A stretch of 64,000 nucleotides of DNA from an uncultured Flavobacteriales bacterium (GTDB lineage: Bacteria; Bacteroidota; Bacteroidia; Flavobacteriales_E; Vicingaceae), in assembly GCA_905479915.1 (NCBI GenBank), contig CAJQOH010000015.1:1-64000 (forward strand), written 5' to 3'. The notes beneath the pieces were generated by a model. The model had not been told where the DNA came from. It did not search any database and worked only from the letters and a program-made list of their open reading frames with translations. A program made the translations under genes and the position numbers. This document shows, in pieces, positions 41,375-51,311 of this stretch; positions within the stretch are counted from its first letter, which is position 1, and every line of letters starts with the position of its first letter.

Positions 41375-42823
41375 ATGCGAAAAAATGCATTCATATTTAT
41401 TTTACTCTCTGTTCTTATTTCTACATTTTCTTGTAGAAAAGACACTATAGAAACTTCATCATCTGTCTCTTTAAACTTTTCTAATGATACTGTTTTGTTT
41501 GATACTGTTTTTGCCACTTTTGGTTCTACAACTAAACGGTTAAAAATATTCAATCCAAGCAATAATAGAATTAGTATTTCCAGTATTTCTGTTGGGAATG
41601 GAGTAAACTCTCAATTTAGAATAAATGTTGATGGAATTTCAGGAAACTCTCATTCCAATATTGAGATTGACGGAAAAGATAGCCTTTTTATTTTTGCAGA
41701 GGTAACTATTGATCCAACCAACGCTCTTAATCCTTTTGTTATAACTGATAAAATTAATTTTGTTACCAATGGAAATAACCAAAGCGTAAATTTAGTCGCT
41801 TGGGGGCGAAATGCACACTATTATGTAGCCAATCAATCGGCTAACGGAATACCTGTTGTTTACCTTGATAAAGGCACTTCTCCTGGGCCTTTAGATTCTA
41901 CTTGGACAAATGATAAGCCCTATATTATATATGGTGGTTATTTAACCTTAGACGGAGATGATAAACTTAAAATAGATCCAGGAGTTCAAATTCACATGCA
42001 CAGCAACTCTGGAATTTGGGTTTATGAAGATGGAAACATCCAAGTAAATGGAACAAAATCAGACCCTGTTGTTTTTCAAGGTACACGTTTAGAGCATGCT
42101 TGGCAAGAAATTACTGGACAATGGGACAGGATTTGGATTAACGAAGGTTCTGTCGATAACGTATTTAATTATGCTGTAATTAAAAATGGTTTTATAGGTA
42201 TACAAGCCGAGACAAACCCTTTTAATCTTTTACCTCCTGTAAGTTCAAACAGTTTACGCTTAAACAACTGTAAAATCCACAACAATTCTGCAATCGGAAT
42301 ATTGGCTACCAACTATAAAATAACGGATACTAATTCTGTAATAACAAACTCAGGTCAATACAATCTACTTGTAAGAGGTGATGGTGACTACCGATTTAAT
42401 CATACTACTTTTGCAAATTACTTTAATGGTAGACAGACACCATCAATTTTTCTACAAAATGCTTACGTAAATATAAATGGAGTTACAGTAGTAAGTAATG
42501 TAACTGCGGCAAATTTCTACAACTGTATTATTCATGGAGATCAAGATATTGAGTTTACTGCTGATGAAGTTGCTGGTGGAACAATTAATTACTTTTTAGA
42601 TCATTGCTTACTTAAAACAACTAACAGTATTGCTGGAGTAAATTACAACAACATTATACTTAACCCAACTGCACAAATTTTTGTTGACCAAACTTTACAT
42701 GACTACCATATTACAGCTAGTTCTCCTGCAAACAACTCTGGAAACAACACAATAGGTGTTACACTTGATCATGATGAAGTAGCAAGGAACAATCCTCCTG
42801 ACATTGGAGCTTATGAAAATTAG
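41375..42823 (+). CDS. Right-handed beta-helix lipoprotein
   Basis: A 482-residue lipoprotein (lipobox Cys20 in ISTFSCRKD). The first ~130 residues form strands resembling an Ig-like or ASPM-SPD-2-type sandwich (VLFDTVFATFGSTTKRLKIF). The rest is a series of short strand-turn units such as NGTKSDPVVFQGTRLEHAW and NNCKIHNNSAIGI, the pattern of a parallel beta-helix, ending DIGAYEN as many pectate-lyase-like surface proteins do. Close relatives are common in marine Bacteroidota with no assigned function. It follows the ABC transporter by 44 bases and ends at a strong terminator. Confidence 0.82.
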   Translation: MRKNAFIFILLSVLISTFSCRKDTIETSSSVSLNFSNDTVLFDTVFATFGSTTKRLKIFNPSNNRISISSISVGNGVNSQFRINVDGISGNSHSNIEIDGKDSLFIFAEVTIDPTNALNPFVITDKINFVTNGNNQSVNLVAWGRNAHYYVANQSANGIPVVYLDKGTSPGPLDSTWTNDKPYIIYGGYLTLDGDDKLKIDPGVQIHMHSNSGIWVYEDGNIQVNGTKSDPVVFQGTRLEHAWQEITGQWDRIWINEGSVDNVFNYAVIKNGFIGIQAETNPFNLLPPVSSNSLRLNNCKIHNNSAIGILATNYKITDTNSVITNSGQYNLLVRGDGDYRFNHTTFANYFNGRQTPSIFLQNAYVNINGVTVVSNVTAANFYNCIIHGDQDIEFTADEVAGGTINYFLDHCLLKTTNSIAGVNYNNIILNPTAQIFVDQTLHDYHITASSPANNSGNNTIGVTLDHDEVARNNPPDIGAYEN

Positions 42824-42837
42824 CTAGAACTAGTAAC

Positions 42838-42868
42838 AAAAAATCCTGCTTAAAAGCAGGATTTTTTT
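42838..42868. terminator. Bidirectional intrinsic terminator
   Basis: AAATCCTGCTT and AAGCAGGATTT pair around two bases and are flanked by A and T tracts. It separates the beta-helix lipoprotein gene from the converging porP/sprF-type gene. The core TCCTGC/GCAGGA is shared with the GIY-YIG unit ends. Confidence 0.88.
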
Positions 42869-42888
42869 ATGTCAATATTTTGTATTTC

Positions 42889-43923
42889 TTAATGGAATCT
42901 TACACTATGCCCTCTAGAAGCACTTGCTCCTATGTCCATTTTATAACCTAACATTATTTCAAAACCACCATTACCACTAGATGCAGCACTTAGGTCAGAT
43001 AAGTTGAAATCGTAACTTACAGCAGCTGTTACACCATTCCAATTAAATCGAGCAACAACATATGCAGCATCCCCATATCTTAAATAAGGACCAAAAGAAA
43101 TATACATCATATTTTTATAGTTCGTAAATCGAGTACTCTCTTGTAAAAAGTATTTTATTTCAGCTCCGATATCAAAGTACTTATTCGTTCCTTGTCTAAC
43201 ATATACGAAATTTGGTGTAAGTGCAAAATCACCACCTGTCATGGCTATTTCTCCACCACCATGTAATGTATATTTCTTAAGCAATCTACTTTCTGAATTG
43301 AAACCAATATCAGGTGAGTTTGCATGAAACAACGATAACCCACCAAAAAATCTATTTTTTTGATCTGGTGCATAATACCAATGTAAACCAGTAGAAAGAT
43401 CAAAAGCACTTACTCCTGTACCTCCTAACTCATCAACATTTAAAGGTATCACTGCTTGATCAAAACTAGACCCGTCCCATTGATTATCCCATGTTAAGTT
43501 ACCATAAGCAATACTTCTTTGAACCATTCCACTTTGAAAACCAAGAGAAATAAAATGATTATTCTGCCCACCACTAATGTCTAAATGATAAGCCAACGAT
43601 AAAGCATAGTTCATTGTTGACATTCTAGAGTCTCCGGCATCATCCTTAAAAAAGTTCAGCCCTAAACCAAACATACCTCCCTGCATTTTTTTCATGATAG
43701 GCATATCTATAGAGGCAGCCATTGTAGAGTATGATTTTGAAACTGCTCCCCATTGACTTCTATAATTCATGATTGCTCTTAAATCTCCATTAAATATTCC
43801 TGCATTAGCCGGGTTTAAAGTTAATGGGGAAGAAAAAAATTGAGAGAAATGTACATCTTGTTGTCCAAATAAATTTGAGCTAATTAGTACAGTTAATACT
43901 AGTATTAATTTTATCTTTTGCAT
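42889..43923 (-). CDS. PorP/SprF family type IX secretion membrane protein
   Basis: A 344-residue outer-membrane beta-barrel of the PorP/SprF family: signal peptide ending LFGQ, then QDVHFSQFFSSPLTLNPANAG, the hallmark N-terminus, then MNYRSQWGAVSKSY and a series of strands ending MLGYKMDIG. SprF-like proteins pair with type B C-terminal sorting domains and help deliver or anchor the secreted partner on the cell surface. The gene lies 19 bases after the 2012-residue M43 protein gene, which carries a type B domain, so this is a matched pair. A TTG or ATG ambiguity is not apparent. Confidence 0.95.
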   Translation of the reverse strand: MQKIKLILVLTVLISSNLFGQQDVHFSQFFSSPLTLNPANAGIFNGDLRAIMNYRSQWGAVSKSYSTMAASIDMPIMKKMQGGMFGLGLNFFKDDAGDSRMSTMNYALSLAYHLDISGGQNNHFISLGFQSGMVQRSIAYGNLTWDNQWDGSSFDQAVIPLNVDELGGTGVSAFDLSTGLHWYYAPDQKNRFFGGLSLFHANSPDIGFNSESRLLKKYTLHGGGEIAMTGGDFALTPNFVYVRQGTNKYFDIGAEIKYFLQESTRFTNYKNMMYISFGPYLRYGDAAYVVARFNWNGVTAAVSYDFNLSDLSAASSGNGGFEIMLGYKMDIGASASRGHSVRFH

Positions 43924-43942
43924 AATTCTACCTCCTCTTAAA

Positions 43943-46900
43943 TTACTTAATCAATGTTACATTGCCTTTTAACTCTCCTTGAGAACCATCAATAAAGGTC
44001 ACTTTCAAATAATAAACAAAAACACCTGGATTTAACTGTTTACCATTATGAGTTCCATCCCAACCTTCATCAATATTTGTTGTCTCAAATACTTGTTGTC
44101 CGTATCTATTATAGATAACAAAGTTCATTGATTCAATTACAATCTTCCCTTTTACAAATAGTAGATTATTAAACGAACTACCTGGAGTAAATGCACTTGG
44201 CACACCAATATTCAATACAATATTAACATTAACTACTACATCATCAGACACTACACAACCGTACTCATCTGTATAAGTAACAGTATATGTTGTTGTATCT
44301 GTTGGTTGTATAACAGATGATCCTTGACTGTTTGGCGTTCCTAAGAAAGTTGATGGGCTCCAACTAAATATTCCATTCGTAACTGGCAGAACATTTCCTC
44401 CAGTATCTGTAACTGTTGAATTAATAGCTCCATCACTTCCTATATCTACAGAAATATCGCCACCTGCATTTATAATAGGATTTAAATGTACTCCTATTGA
44501 TTGTGTTGCAACTGAGTTACCATAAGCATTAGTTGCAGAAACACTAGCTAAGAAATTACCACTTGTATCATTCCAACAAACTGTTACTACATCTGTAAGA
44601 CTAGTAGTCCCATAAGAACTTGGTGTTCCTCCTGGGAAAGTCCAAAATAAGGTATCCGGAATTCCTCCTAAGCTATCATTATTGTATGTAAAATCAATAC
44701 AACCGTTTTCACAAATTTCTGCATCAGCATCATTAATCGTTATTGCTGCTATTGGTGGATCACATGGATCTACAGTAATTAAACTAGTCATTGTAACACT
44801 ATCCACACCATATTGGTTGGTAACGGTTAATGTTACACTATATGTTCCTACAGTTGAATAACATATTGATCCTGGATTTGCTCCTGTTGCTGTTGCAGGT
44901 GTTCCTCCTGGGAATGACCATGCATATGCTGTAGGAGTTCCTGTACTTAAATCGTTAAATGTGATACAATCTGCTTCACATAATGTAGTTTGTGATGCAG
45001 TGAAATCAGCAGTTGGTGAACAGTCAGTTACTGTTACTGTTACTGATGCCGTATCTAGTATCCCTCCATTTGAAGCAATTAACTCTATAATATACGTTCC
45101 TGGTGTATTATAAAATACAGTATGAGGTCCTTGTCCTACAATTCCTGATGGAGTAACACCCCCTAAAGAAGTAGAATCAAAATCCCATTGCCAAATTGTT
45201 ACTCCTACAGTAGAAGCATCTGTAAATACAATAGAATCTCCAGCACATATTGTTAAACTACTTGCTGTAAAATCTGCCGTAATACATAGGTTTACATTTA
45301 CATTTAATGTTAAACTATCTTGACAAGGTCCCGCAGGAGTTAAATACTGAATATTATATACACTTCCTGCCACACCATTAGTAACATCTCCTGTTGTAGC
45401 ATTTATCGCTGAACCATCTAAAGGGTCTGGACTAAAACTAAATGTTCCGCCAGGTGTCACTGGTGTTCCTGCCACCCCTGTTGCATTTGAACAGAAATCT
45501 GCATAAGTAAATGTTGGATCAGGAGATGTGTTTATAGTTACAACAACATCTGCACTATCATTTCCACAAGGAGTAGTACCCGTTAAAAGATATTTATATG
45601 TTCCTGCAACATTTACTCCTGGAGTAAACGTTCCTTGATCTCCTCCTGTTAATACTGAAGGCCCTGACCATGCACCTCCTAAATCAGCTCCTCCTAATAA
45701 TGTATATAAATCGGTAGCTCCGGCAGATGAACAAGCTGTTAACGTAGTAGAAGTTCCTGGGTTCACAGGAGCAATAACATTTACACTCAATGTCAAACTA
45801 TCCTGACAAACTCCTGGTAGCGTCTTATATTTAATACCGTAAGTACTTCCACCTACCCCATTAGTAACAGCTCCTGTTGTAGCATTTATCGCTGAACCAT
45901 CTAATGGATCCGGATCAAAACTAAATGATCCACCAGGCGTGTTTATTACACCTGCAACACCTCCTGCTCCTTCACAGAAGTCTGGATACAAGAAGGTAGG
46001 ATCATCACTTCCAGAAAAAGTTACCACAATATCTGCAGTATCATTCCCACAAGGAGCTACTCCTGTAACATAATATTGATAGGTGCCTGCTAGATTTGTA
46101 GCTGGAGCAAAAGTTCCTTGATCTCCTCCGGTTAATGCTGATGGACCTATCCAAGTACCTCCTAAATCGGCTGCGCCTAATAAAGGATGTAAATCAATTG
46201 AACTTCCAGTTGGGCATATTCCTAAAGTATTACTCACTCCAGCATTTGCTGGATTTGCTGTAACAACAATATCCACTGTATCAACAGATGTACATCCTGC
46301 TCCAGTTATAGTCCAAGTAAACTGGTTGGTACCAATTGTTAATCCTGTTACTCCAGAATTAAAAGCTGTAGTTGTTGTTGGAGTACCAGTACCAGATATT
46401 AAAGCCCACATACCAGGGTCTGGTGTTGGGTCATTACCTGCTAATGTTGCTGTAGTTACAGCACATAAATTCTGATCAGTACCGGCAAGAGCTATTGTTC
46501 CTGTACCTACAATAATTGTTTGAAAATCTGTAAAACAACCACCTGCATTACATACTTCTAAACTTGTAAAATAAGTTCCAGGTGTTGCATAAAGGTGAGG
46601 TGGTGGGTTTTGTACAGTTGAAAAAGAACCATCACCAAAGTTCCATAACCAAGATGTTAATGGAAGCCCTACTGTTGTACTATCTGTAAATGTAACTGTT
46701 AAAGGTGCACATCCTGCAGTATCACTTGCATTCATATTAGCAATAGGTGGTGTAACACTACAGTCAACAACCTCTACAAAGTCAGTTTTTGTAACTGTAC
46801 CTTCACAACCTCCATTTGTTCCAATCCAAACATCATCAACAGCTAAAACAAACATATCATTAGAATTATTTACAAAAGCTATATATATAGTTTGTCCAGC

Positions 46901-49900
46901 ATAAGAAGCTAAAGAAACTGATCGCGTTGTAAAAAATCCATTTTCTGCAGGGATAGAAGCCAATACTGTACTAAAGTTTGCTACTGTTGCAGGTAATGCT
47001 CCTGTAGTAGAAAGTCTAACCTCATAACCATCAGGAAGTGCAGCATCAAGAGCTGCTGCTCTCCATGATAAAATTTGATCTGCTGGTAAACCTGCTATAG
47101 CTGGAGTAATCATCCAATCATTGGCAATTCCGGCAGGATTGAAGAAACTAGAACTTAATGCTGAGCCTCCAATTCCAGTCCAAACATTTATTCCAAGTTG
47201 ATTCGTTAAACCATCTTGATCCACAAGTGTATAAGTACCCGGTATTCCTGCTGCAAAATCTTCATAATAAAATATATCTGTAGGTTCAAAGCTTAAAGAA
47301 GTTGTTGTTAATGTTGTATAATACAAACCTGGTGCTGTATAAATATGATTGATTGTTGGTACGTTTAATGAAGAAGCAACTGTTCCATCACCGAAATCCC
47401 AATTATAATCATGATAACCGGCAGTATTAGCCGTAAAATCTACACCTGGAGCCCCCATACATATAGGATTTGCTGGTGTCATTGAAAATTCAGCATCTGG
47501 TGTAGCCATAAAGTTATAAGGGATAGTATATATCACAGTATCTGCCCGACCACAATCATTGATCGCAGTAATCGTTAAAGTTTCAGTACCTGCACTTGTA
47601 TAAGTCTTAGTAAAAGAACCTAAAGGTGTAGTAGTATTAATTACAGATCCATCAGATGCAAAAGTATAAGACATTCCTACTAATGCAGAACCAGCATAAT
47701 TATGATAATAAACTGTATCAGTAAAGTTTAAGACTGTAGTATCACAACTTAATGTCTCTGTTAATCCAGTTAATTGAGGTAAAGGTGGTGCTTCTCCCAA
47801 TATTGGAATTATTCCAACATCAAAATCGTATCCAAAAACTGGCATAATTTTCTCAAAACCAAAATTAGTAGTAAAAATATTATTAGAGCTATCCGCTTCT
47901 CCTTGAGGCACGGCACAAGTAGCTGGTCCAGCACATGAAGACATCACTACTAAACCATCAGTAGCATCACCTGCAAACATCTCTACACCAACATGAAAAA
48001 AGTTAGTAGTTGGTGTTGCTGGAGTCAATAACGGAATCGTAAACCAATTGTAAGCTCCTCCAGGAACACCCAAAGCTGTAGGTGAAATACCTCCTACTCC
48101 TGATAAAAAGGCACCTGGCTGACCATTTCCATCATCATCATAAACGGATACTTGAAAAGTAACATCATCATCAGCATCATTTAATCCTCCTAACGCAACC
48201 CTGATAGAACCTACAGTAGTTACTCCTAAATTTGGTGTAACATAACCTTCATAAATACCTTTAGGGTCTGTAAATGTTGCTAAACTACTTGCATCTGGAA
48301 TACCTGTTAAAATATCTGTTGGTGTAACACCTGAATAAACTACAACATCTGGCGTTGGAGTTTCCCATTGAAAATCAAGTGTATCACAATCTCCCGAAGG
48401 AGGGCAAACTTCTATGTAAGTTAATTTTTCTTCTACATCTCCACCATTACCAGTTATGGTAAGTTTTACTGCATATTGTAAACATGTTGCTGAAGCACCG
48501 ATATCATAAATAACTGAAGGAGGATTTTGTCCAGTAAAAGTAGCTGGTGTTACTGTTCCAGCTTGTCCTACTGAATTAAAATCCCACGTCCAACTTGTAA
48601 TAATAGATGTTGGCATAGATAAATCAGTAAAGTTTACAGTACTTGGTGATTGCCATGTAGTTGGAGTTCCAACAAAATCAGCAACCGGTGGAAGAGACCC
48701 ACAAATACCACCACCATAGTTAGTCCAACTAGACAAGTATGAGTTTACCATACAATGTTGTCTATATCCTTGCTGAGTTGTAAACTGAGTTGAACAAAAT
48801 GAATACGACATATGATTGTCAACTGGAGCATTATTCCAAGGTCCTCCTGTATCACAAGTTGGATTATTAGGGTTAGTACTAGTTGAACAATTGTAAGAAT
48901 ACGTATCATGAGGATTAGTATCTGAACACCAGTCTCCTTCACGATCTCCTTCTGTATTATACGGACCTCCAAGTGGAGTTGGTGCTCCTGAAGCATTACT
49001 TGAACCATTAGCATGTCTTACTCTTTCATAACAATCAGAACAAGAACCTCTTTCATCTACACCAGCAAATGTGTGTTCTAGACCAAAAGTATGACCCATC
49101 TCATGCGCTAAAGTATGCCCTGTAGCATTACAGTTACTTCTGTTCAAAACAATTCCTCCTCTATAATCTGGACCTCCCCATGGATCATAAGGAAAACGTG
49201 CATACCCACCAGCTGTCATATCTCCAACAACGTAAATGTTAATTAAGTCAGTTGGTCTAGTATTATAAGCTGCCTTTAATGAAACTTCTTCTGTATTAGA
49301 ATCGTGAAAATAGTTAACAGCATCATCGTTCCATTCTGCTGAATCCTCACAAAAAACCATATTATGCGCTGCATAATCGGCATTTAAAGTATTCATCATT
49401 GCTGTTATCATTGCCTGATCAATATTATCAGATGGAGAACCATTGGTGATTACATGCCACCTTAACATAAAATATTTCTGAGTAGTAGAAGCAGCATCAC
49501 GATTTGCAGCATCATCACAAGGAACCGTAAATGAACAAGCTGCATTTTTATTTGCCCCTCCATTTATATAGGGTCTAGGTGTAGCACAAACATCGGTTAC
49601 TTTAGGATTTCCAGAAGTTCTAAACTCAACTTCATAACCATCTGGTGTTAAAAGTTTTCCATTTGGACTTAAAGTTAAACCCCTAGGATCTAAAACTTGA
49701 GTTACAGCATTGTTTCTTACACTAACATTAGGAGCTAAATTAAAAGGAGCACTTAAATTTTGAGATACTGCCGTAGGTTGATTATTCTTTGTAGTAAATG
49801 GTAAAAATTGGTGCAAATTTGTTAACGTAGCATTTTGAACATAGTTCACTTTACCATTGTTATTAGGGGCAACTTTACCTGCTAATTTTGGCACAATTGT

Positions 49901-49981
49901 GTTCCCTGAAGCATTGTTATTTTGAGCAAACAATGTAACTGACATTAATACTGATAAAGCTAAAGAAATGTATGATTTCAT
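43943..49981 (-). CDS. Giant T9SS type B secreted M43-like metalloprotease with PKD-like repeats
   Basis: A 2012-residue exported protein. Order: signal peptide (LSVLMSVTLFAQ); pro-region; pappalysin-like M43 zinc protease with HEMGHTFGLEH at about residues 291-301; a first PKD-type domain (about 440); a choice-of-anchor J-type domain (about 905-1060, from YYEDFAAG); several PKD-like or Ig-like domains with WDFGDG-type cores; two tandem copies of a roughly 160-residue repeat (about 1240-1560); more PKD domains; and a gliding-motility-associated C-terminal domain (VPSAFTPG...VYNRYGQQVFE..., last ~85 residues), the type B signal of type IX secretion. The adjacent PorP/SprF gene supports this. 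Probably a surface protease or adhesin. Confidence 0.93.
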   Translation of the reverse strand: MKSYISLALSVLMSVTLFAQNNNASGNTIVPKLAGKVAPNNNGKVNYVQNATLTNLHQFLPFTTKNNQPTAVSQNLSAPFNLAPNVSVRNNAVTQVLDPRGLTLSPNGKLLTPDGYEVEFRTSGNPKVTDVCATPRPYINGGANKNAACSFTVPCDDAANRDAASTTQKYFMLRWHVITNGSPSDNIDQAMITAMMNTLNADYAAHNMVFCEDSAEWNDDAVNYFHDSNTEEVSLKAAYNTRPTDLINIYVVGDMTAGGYARFPYDPWGGPDYRGGIVLNRSNCNATGHTLAHEMGHTFGLEHTFAGVDERGSCSDCYERVRHANGSSNASGAPTPLGGPYNTEGDREGDWCSDTNPHDTYSYNCSTSTNPNNPTCDTGGPWNNAPVDNHMSYSFCSTQFTTQQGYRQHCMVNSYLSSWTNYGGGICGSLPPVADFVGTPTTWQSPSTVNFTDLSMPTSIITSWTWDFNSVGQAGTVTPATFTGQNPPSVIYDIGASATCLQYAVKLTITGNGGDVEEKLTYIEVCPPSGDCDTLDFQWETPTPDVVVYSGVTPTDILTGIPDASSLATFTDPKGIYEGYVTPNLGVTTVGSIRVALGGLNDADDDVTFQVSVYDDDGNGQPGAFLSGVGGISPTALGVPGGAYNWFTIPLLTPATPTTNFFHVGVEMFAGDATDGLVVMSSCAGPATCAVPQGEADSSNNIFTTNFGFEKIMPVFGYDFDVGIIPILGEAPPLPQLTGLTETLSCDTTVLNFTDTVYYHNYAGSALVGMSYTFASDGSVINTTTPLGSFTKTYTSAGTETLTITAINDCGRADTVIYTIPYNFMATPDAEFSMTPANPICMGAPGVDFTANTAGYHDYNWDFGDGTVASSLNVPTINHIYTAPGLYYTTLTTTSLSFEPTDIFYYEDFAAGIPGTYTLVDQDGLTNQLGINVWTGIGGSALSSSFFNPAGIANDWMITPAIAGLPADQILSWRAAALDAALPDGYEVRLSTTGALPATVANFSTVLASIPAENGFFTTRSVSLASYAGQTIYIAFVNNSNDMFVLAVDDVWIGTNGGCEGTVTKTDFVEVVDCSVTPPIANMNASDTAGCAPLTVTFTDSTTVGLPLTSWLWNFGDGSFSTVQNPPPHLYATPGTYFTSLEVCNAGGCFTDFQTIIVGTGTIALAGTDQNLCAVTTATLAGNDPTPDPGMWALISGTGTPTTTTAFNSGVTGLTIGTNQFTWTITGAGCTSVDTVDIVVTANPANAGVSNTLGICPTGSSIDLHPLLGAADLGGTWIGPSALTGGDQGTFAPATNLAGTYQYYVTGVAPCGNDTADIVVTFSGSDDPTFLYPDFCEGAGGVAGVINTPGGSFSFDPDPLDGSAINATTGAVTNGVGGSTYGIKYKTLPGVCQDSLTLSVNVIAPVNPGTSTTLTACSSAGATDLYTLLGGADLGGAWSGPSVLTGGDQGTFTPGVNVAGTYKYLLTGTTPCGNDSADVVVTINTSPDPTFTYADFCSNATGVAGTPVTPGGTFSFSPDPLDGSAINATTGDVTNGVAGSVYNIQYLTPAGPCQDSLTLNVNVNLCITADFTASSLTICAGDSIVFTDASTVGVTIWQWDFDSTSLGGVTPSGIVGQGPHTVFYNTPGTYIIELIASNGGILDTASVTVTVTDCSPTADFTASQTTLCEADCITFNDLSTGTPTAYAWSFPGGTPATATGANPGSICYSTVGTYSVTLTVTNQYGVDSVTMTSLITVDPCDPPIAAITINDADAEICENGCIDFTYNNDSLGGIPDTLFWTFPGGTPSSYGTTSLTDVVTVCWNDTSGNFLASVSATNAYGNSVATQSIGVHLNPIINAGGDISVDIGSDGAINSTVTDTGGNVLPVTNGIFSWSPSTFLGTPNSQGSSVIQPTDTTTYTVTYTDEYGCVVSDDVVVNVNIVLNIGVPSAFTPGSSFNNLLFVKGKIVIESMNFVIYNRYGQQVFETTNIDEGWDGTHNGKQLNPGVFVYYLKVTFIDGSQGELKGNVTLIK
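45290..46260 (-). repeat. Two tandem ~483-bp coding repeats in the M43 protein
   Basis: The two units share ADLGG, LTGGDQGTF, CGNDSAD/CGNDTAD and DPDPLDGSAINATTG or SPDPLDGSAINATTG. The segment encoding GSAINATTG is nearly identical at 45391 and 45874, a period of 483 bases (161 codons). Boundaries are approximate. Confidence 0.75.
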
Positions 49982-50080
49982 AATCTTATTTTTTAAATCT
50001 TAGATATTGGCATCCAAATTAATACTATTGCTAAAATAATCCAAATAAAACAATAAGGAATAAAGCAGTTAAATATGTAA

Positions 50081-50088
50081 CAAATGTA
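50081..50088 (-). promoter_or_regulatory. Promoter of the M43/PorP pair
   Basis: TACATTTG on the minus strand matches TAnnTTTG, and a TTG lies exactly 20 bases upstream, inside the 17-23 base spacing of the known -33 element. The leader would be about 95 bases, unusually long for this window. Confidence 0.6.
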
Positions 50089-50201
50089 GGTTGAAGACCT
50101 AATAGAATCAACAAGGTCAACAAATATCACATTCAAAAAGTAAGACGCATAAAACCCTTCTAAAGGATGCCTGAAATCACATTATTCTTTTCAACAAATA
50201 A

Positions 50202-51263
50202 TCAATCCAATTCCAAAATAAATTCTACCGTATCTATTCCATCGGCATAATCATTTAAAGTTGGACATTGTGCCTGGCCAAACCCTAATGATGACAAAAC
50301 ATTGTTTTTACTAGAAACAATACACTGCAATTCATCTTTGTATTGATTAAGATTATTTTCTAATTCATCAACAGAATTATAATACTCATAATTCAACACC
50401 CCAACTGGAGAGACAAAACTGTGTTCTTCTTTTAATAAAAGAAATCCATTATCCAGTAGTTGATTACTCCCCATTAAATAAACAGCCTTATTATAATCAT
50501 AATTGTTTGCATACTTATTATTTTGAGTTACATCTTGATAATCATCCAAAATGGCTTCAAAAAAAGTATCTATTCGGTATCCTTCAGGGAAATAAAGTTT
50601 AGAGACACTTCGACATCCTAAACCATAATATTGAAAAATATCTTTTCCTAAATGTTTAAGCTCCTCTACCCCATCACTTTGATCAATAACAGCAACAGAA
50701 TTTCTATTTTTTCTAATAATATGAGGATACTTCCCAAAATATTGCTCAAAATAACGCGCAGTATTATTACTTCCTGTTGCGATAACAGCATCAAAATTTT
50801 CAAGTTTTTCTACAAAAGAAATTTTAGATTCAAACAATGATTCTATAGAAATAAGTATTTCACTTACGCTGCGTATCAATGTATTATCTCCTGAAGACAA
50901 TTTCGCCTGAATTTTATTTCCAGTAATCAAGACACAAAGCAGATCATGAAACCCAACCATTGGAATATTACCTGCCATAATAACTCCAATTGTTTTATTT
51001 GAATCATCCGTTATTTTATATTTTGATAGCCATGTACTGATAGCTTCTTCAGACAATGATTCTCCAATTGCATTGATTGAGTCAATTACATTTTCTTTGT
51101 CAAACCATCCATTATAAGATTTTTGTCGCAAAATTAACTCTTCAAAACCTTCGTAGTATTGCTCATTTATGCCTAATAATGATTCATTTTTCACCCCAGT
51201 TTTAAACTGTTTTAAAAATAATCCTAACTGAACAAATCCTTTTATTCTTTTTTGTAAACTCAT
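50202..51263 (-). CDS. LuxC-like acyl-CoA reductase
   Basis: A 353-residue acyl-CoA or acyl-protein reductase of the LuxC family. The Rossmann half is marked by [20 protein letters not shown] and [10 protein letters not shown], and the nucleophile cysteine by [14 protein letters not shown] (about residue 217). A fatty acyl group would be reduced to an aldehyde using NADPH. LuxC partners LuxD and LuxE are not in the window, and bioluminescence is not implied. It is divergent from a dicluster ferredoxin gene with promoters that face each other only five bases apart, an arrangement suggesting a functional link. Confidence 0.92.
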   Translation of the reverse strand: MSLQKRIKGFVQLGLFLKQFKTGVKNESLLGINEQYYEGFEELILRQKSYNGWFDKENVIDSINAIGESLSEEAISTWLSKYKITDDSNKTIGVIMAGNIPMVGFHDLLCVLITGNKIQAKLSSGDNTLIRSVSEILISIESLFESKISFVEKLENFDAVIATGSNNTARYFEQYFGKYPHIIRKNRNSVAVIDQSDGVEELKHLGKDIFQYYGLGCRSVSKLYFPEGYRIDTFFEAILDDYQDVTQNNKYANNYDYNKAVYLMGSNQLLDNGFLLLKEEHSFVSPVGVLNYEYYNSVDELENNLNQYKDELQCIVSSKNNVLSSLGFGQAQCPTLNDYADGIDTVEFILELD

Positions 51264-51268
51264 TTAAT

Positions 51269-51288
51269 TACATTTGTAGGCGAAATTA
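51269..51288. promoter_or_regulatory. Face-to-face promoters of ferredoxin and acyl-CoA reductase
   Basis: Plus-strand TACATTTG (51269-51276) for the ferredoxin gene and minus-strand TAATTTCG (51281-51288, one mismatch) for the reductase gene. The boxes converge within 20 bases, so each transcript starts inside or across the other's promoter, and only one can be used at a time. Confidence 0.5.
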
Positions 51289-51311
51289 CGAACATTAAAT
51301 ACTTTAAAGTA

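Noticed and set aside
45290-46260. Direct repeats that might suggest a mobile element or CRISPR
   Set aside because: Period is 161 codons, in frame with protein domain repeats of the M43 protein, with no spacers of fixed length.
50202-51263. Bioluminescence operon
   Set aside because: Only a LuxC-like reductase is present; luxA, luxB, luxD and luxE are absent.
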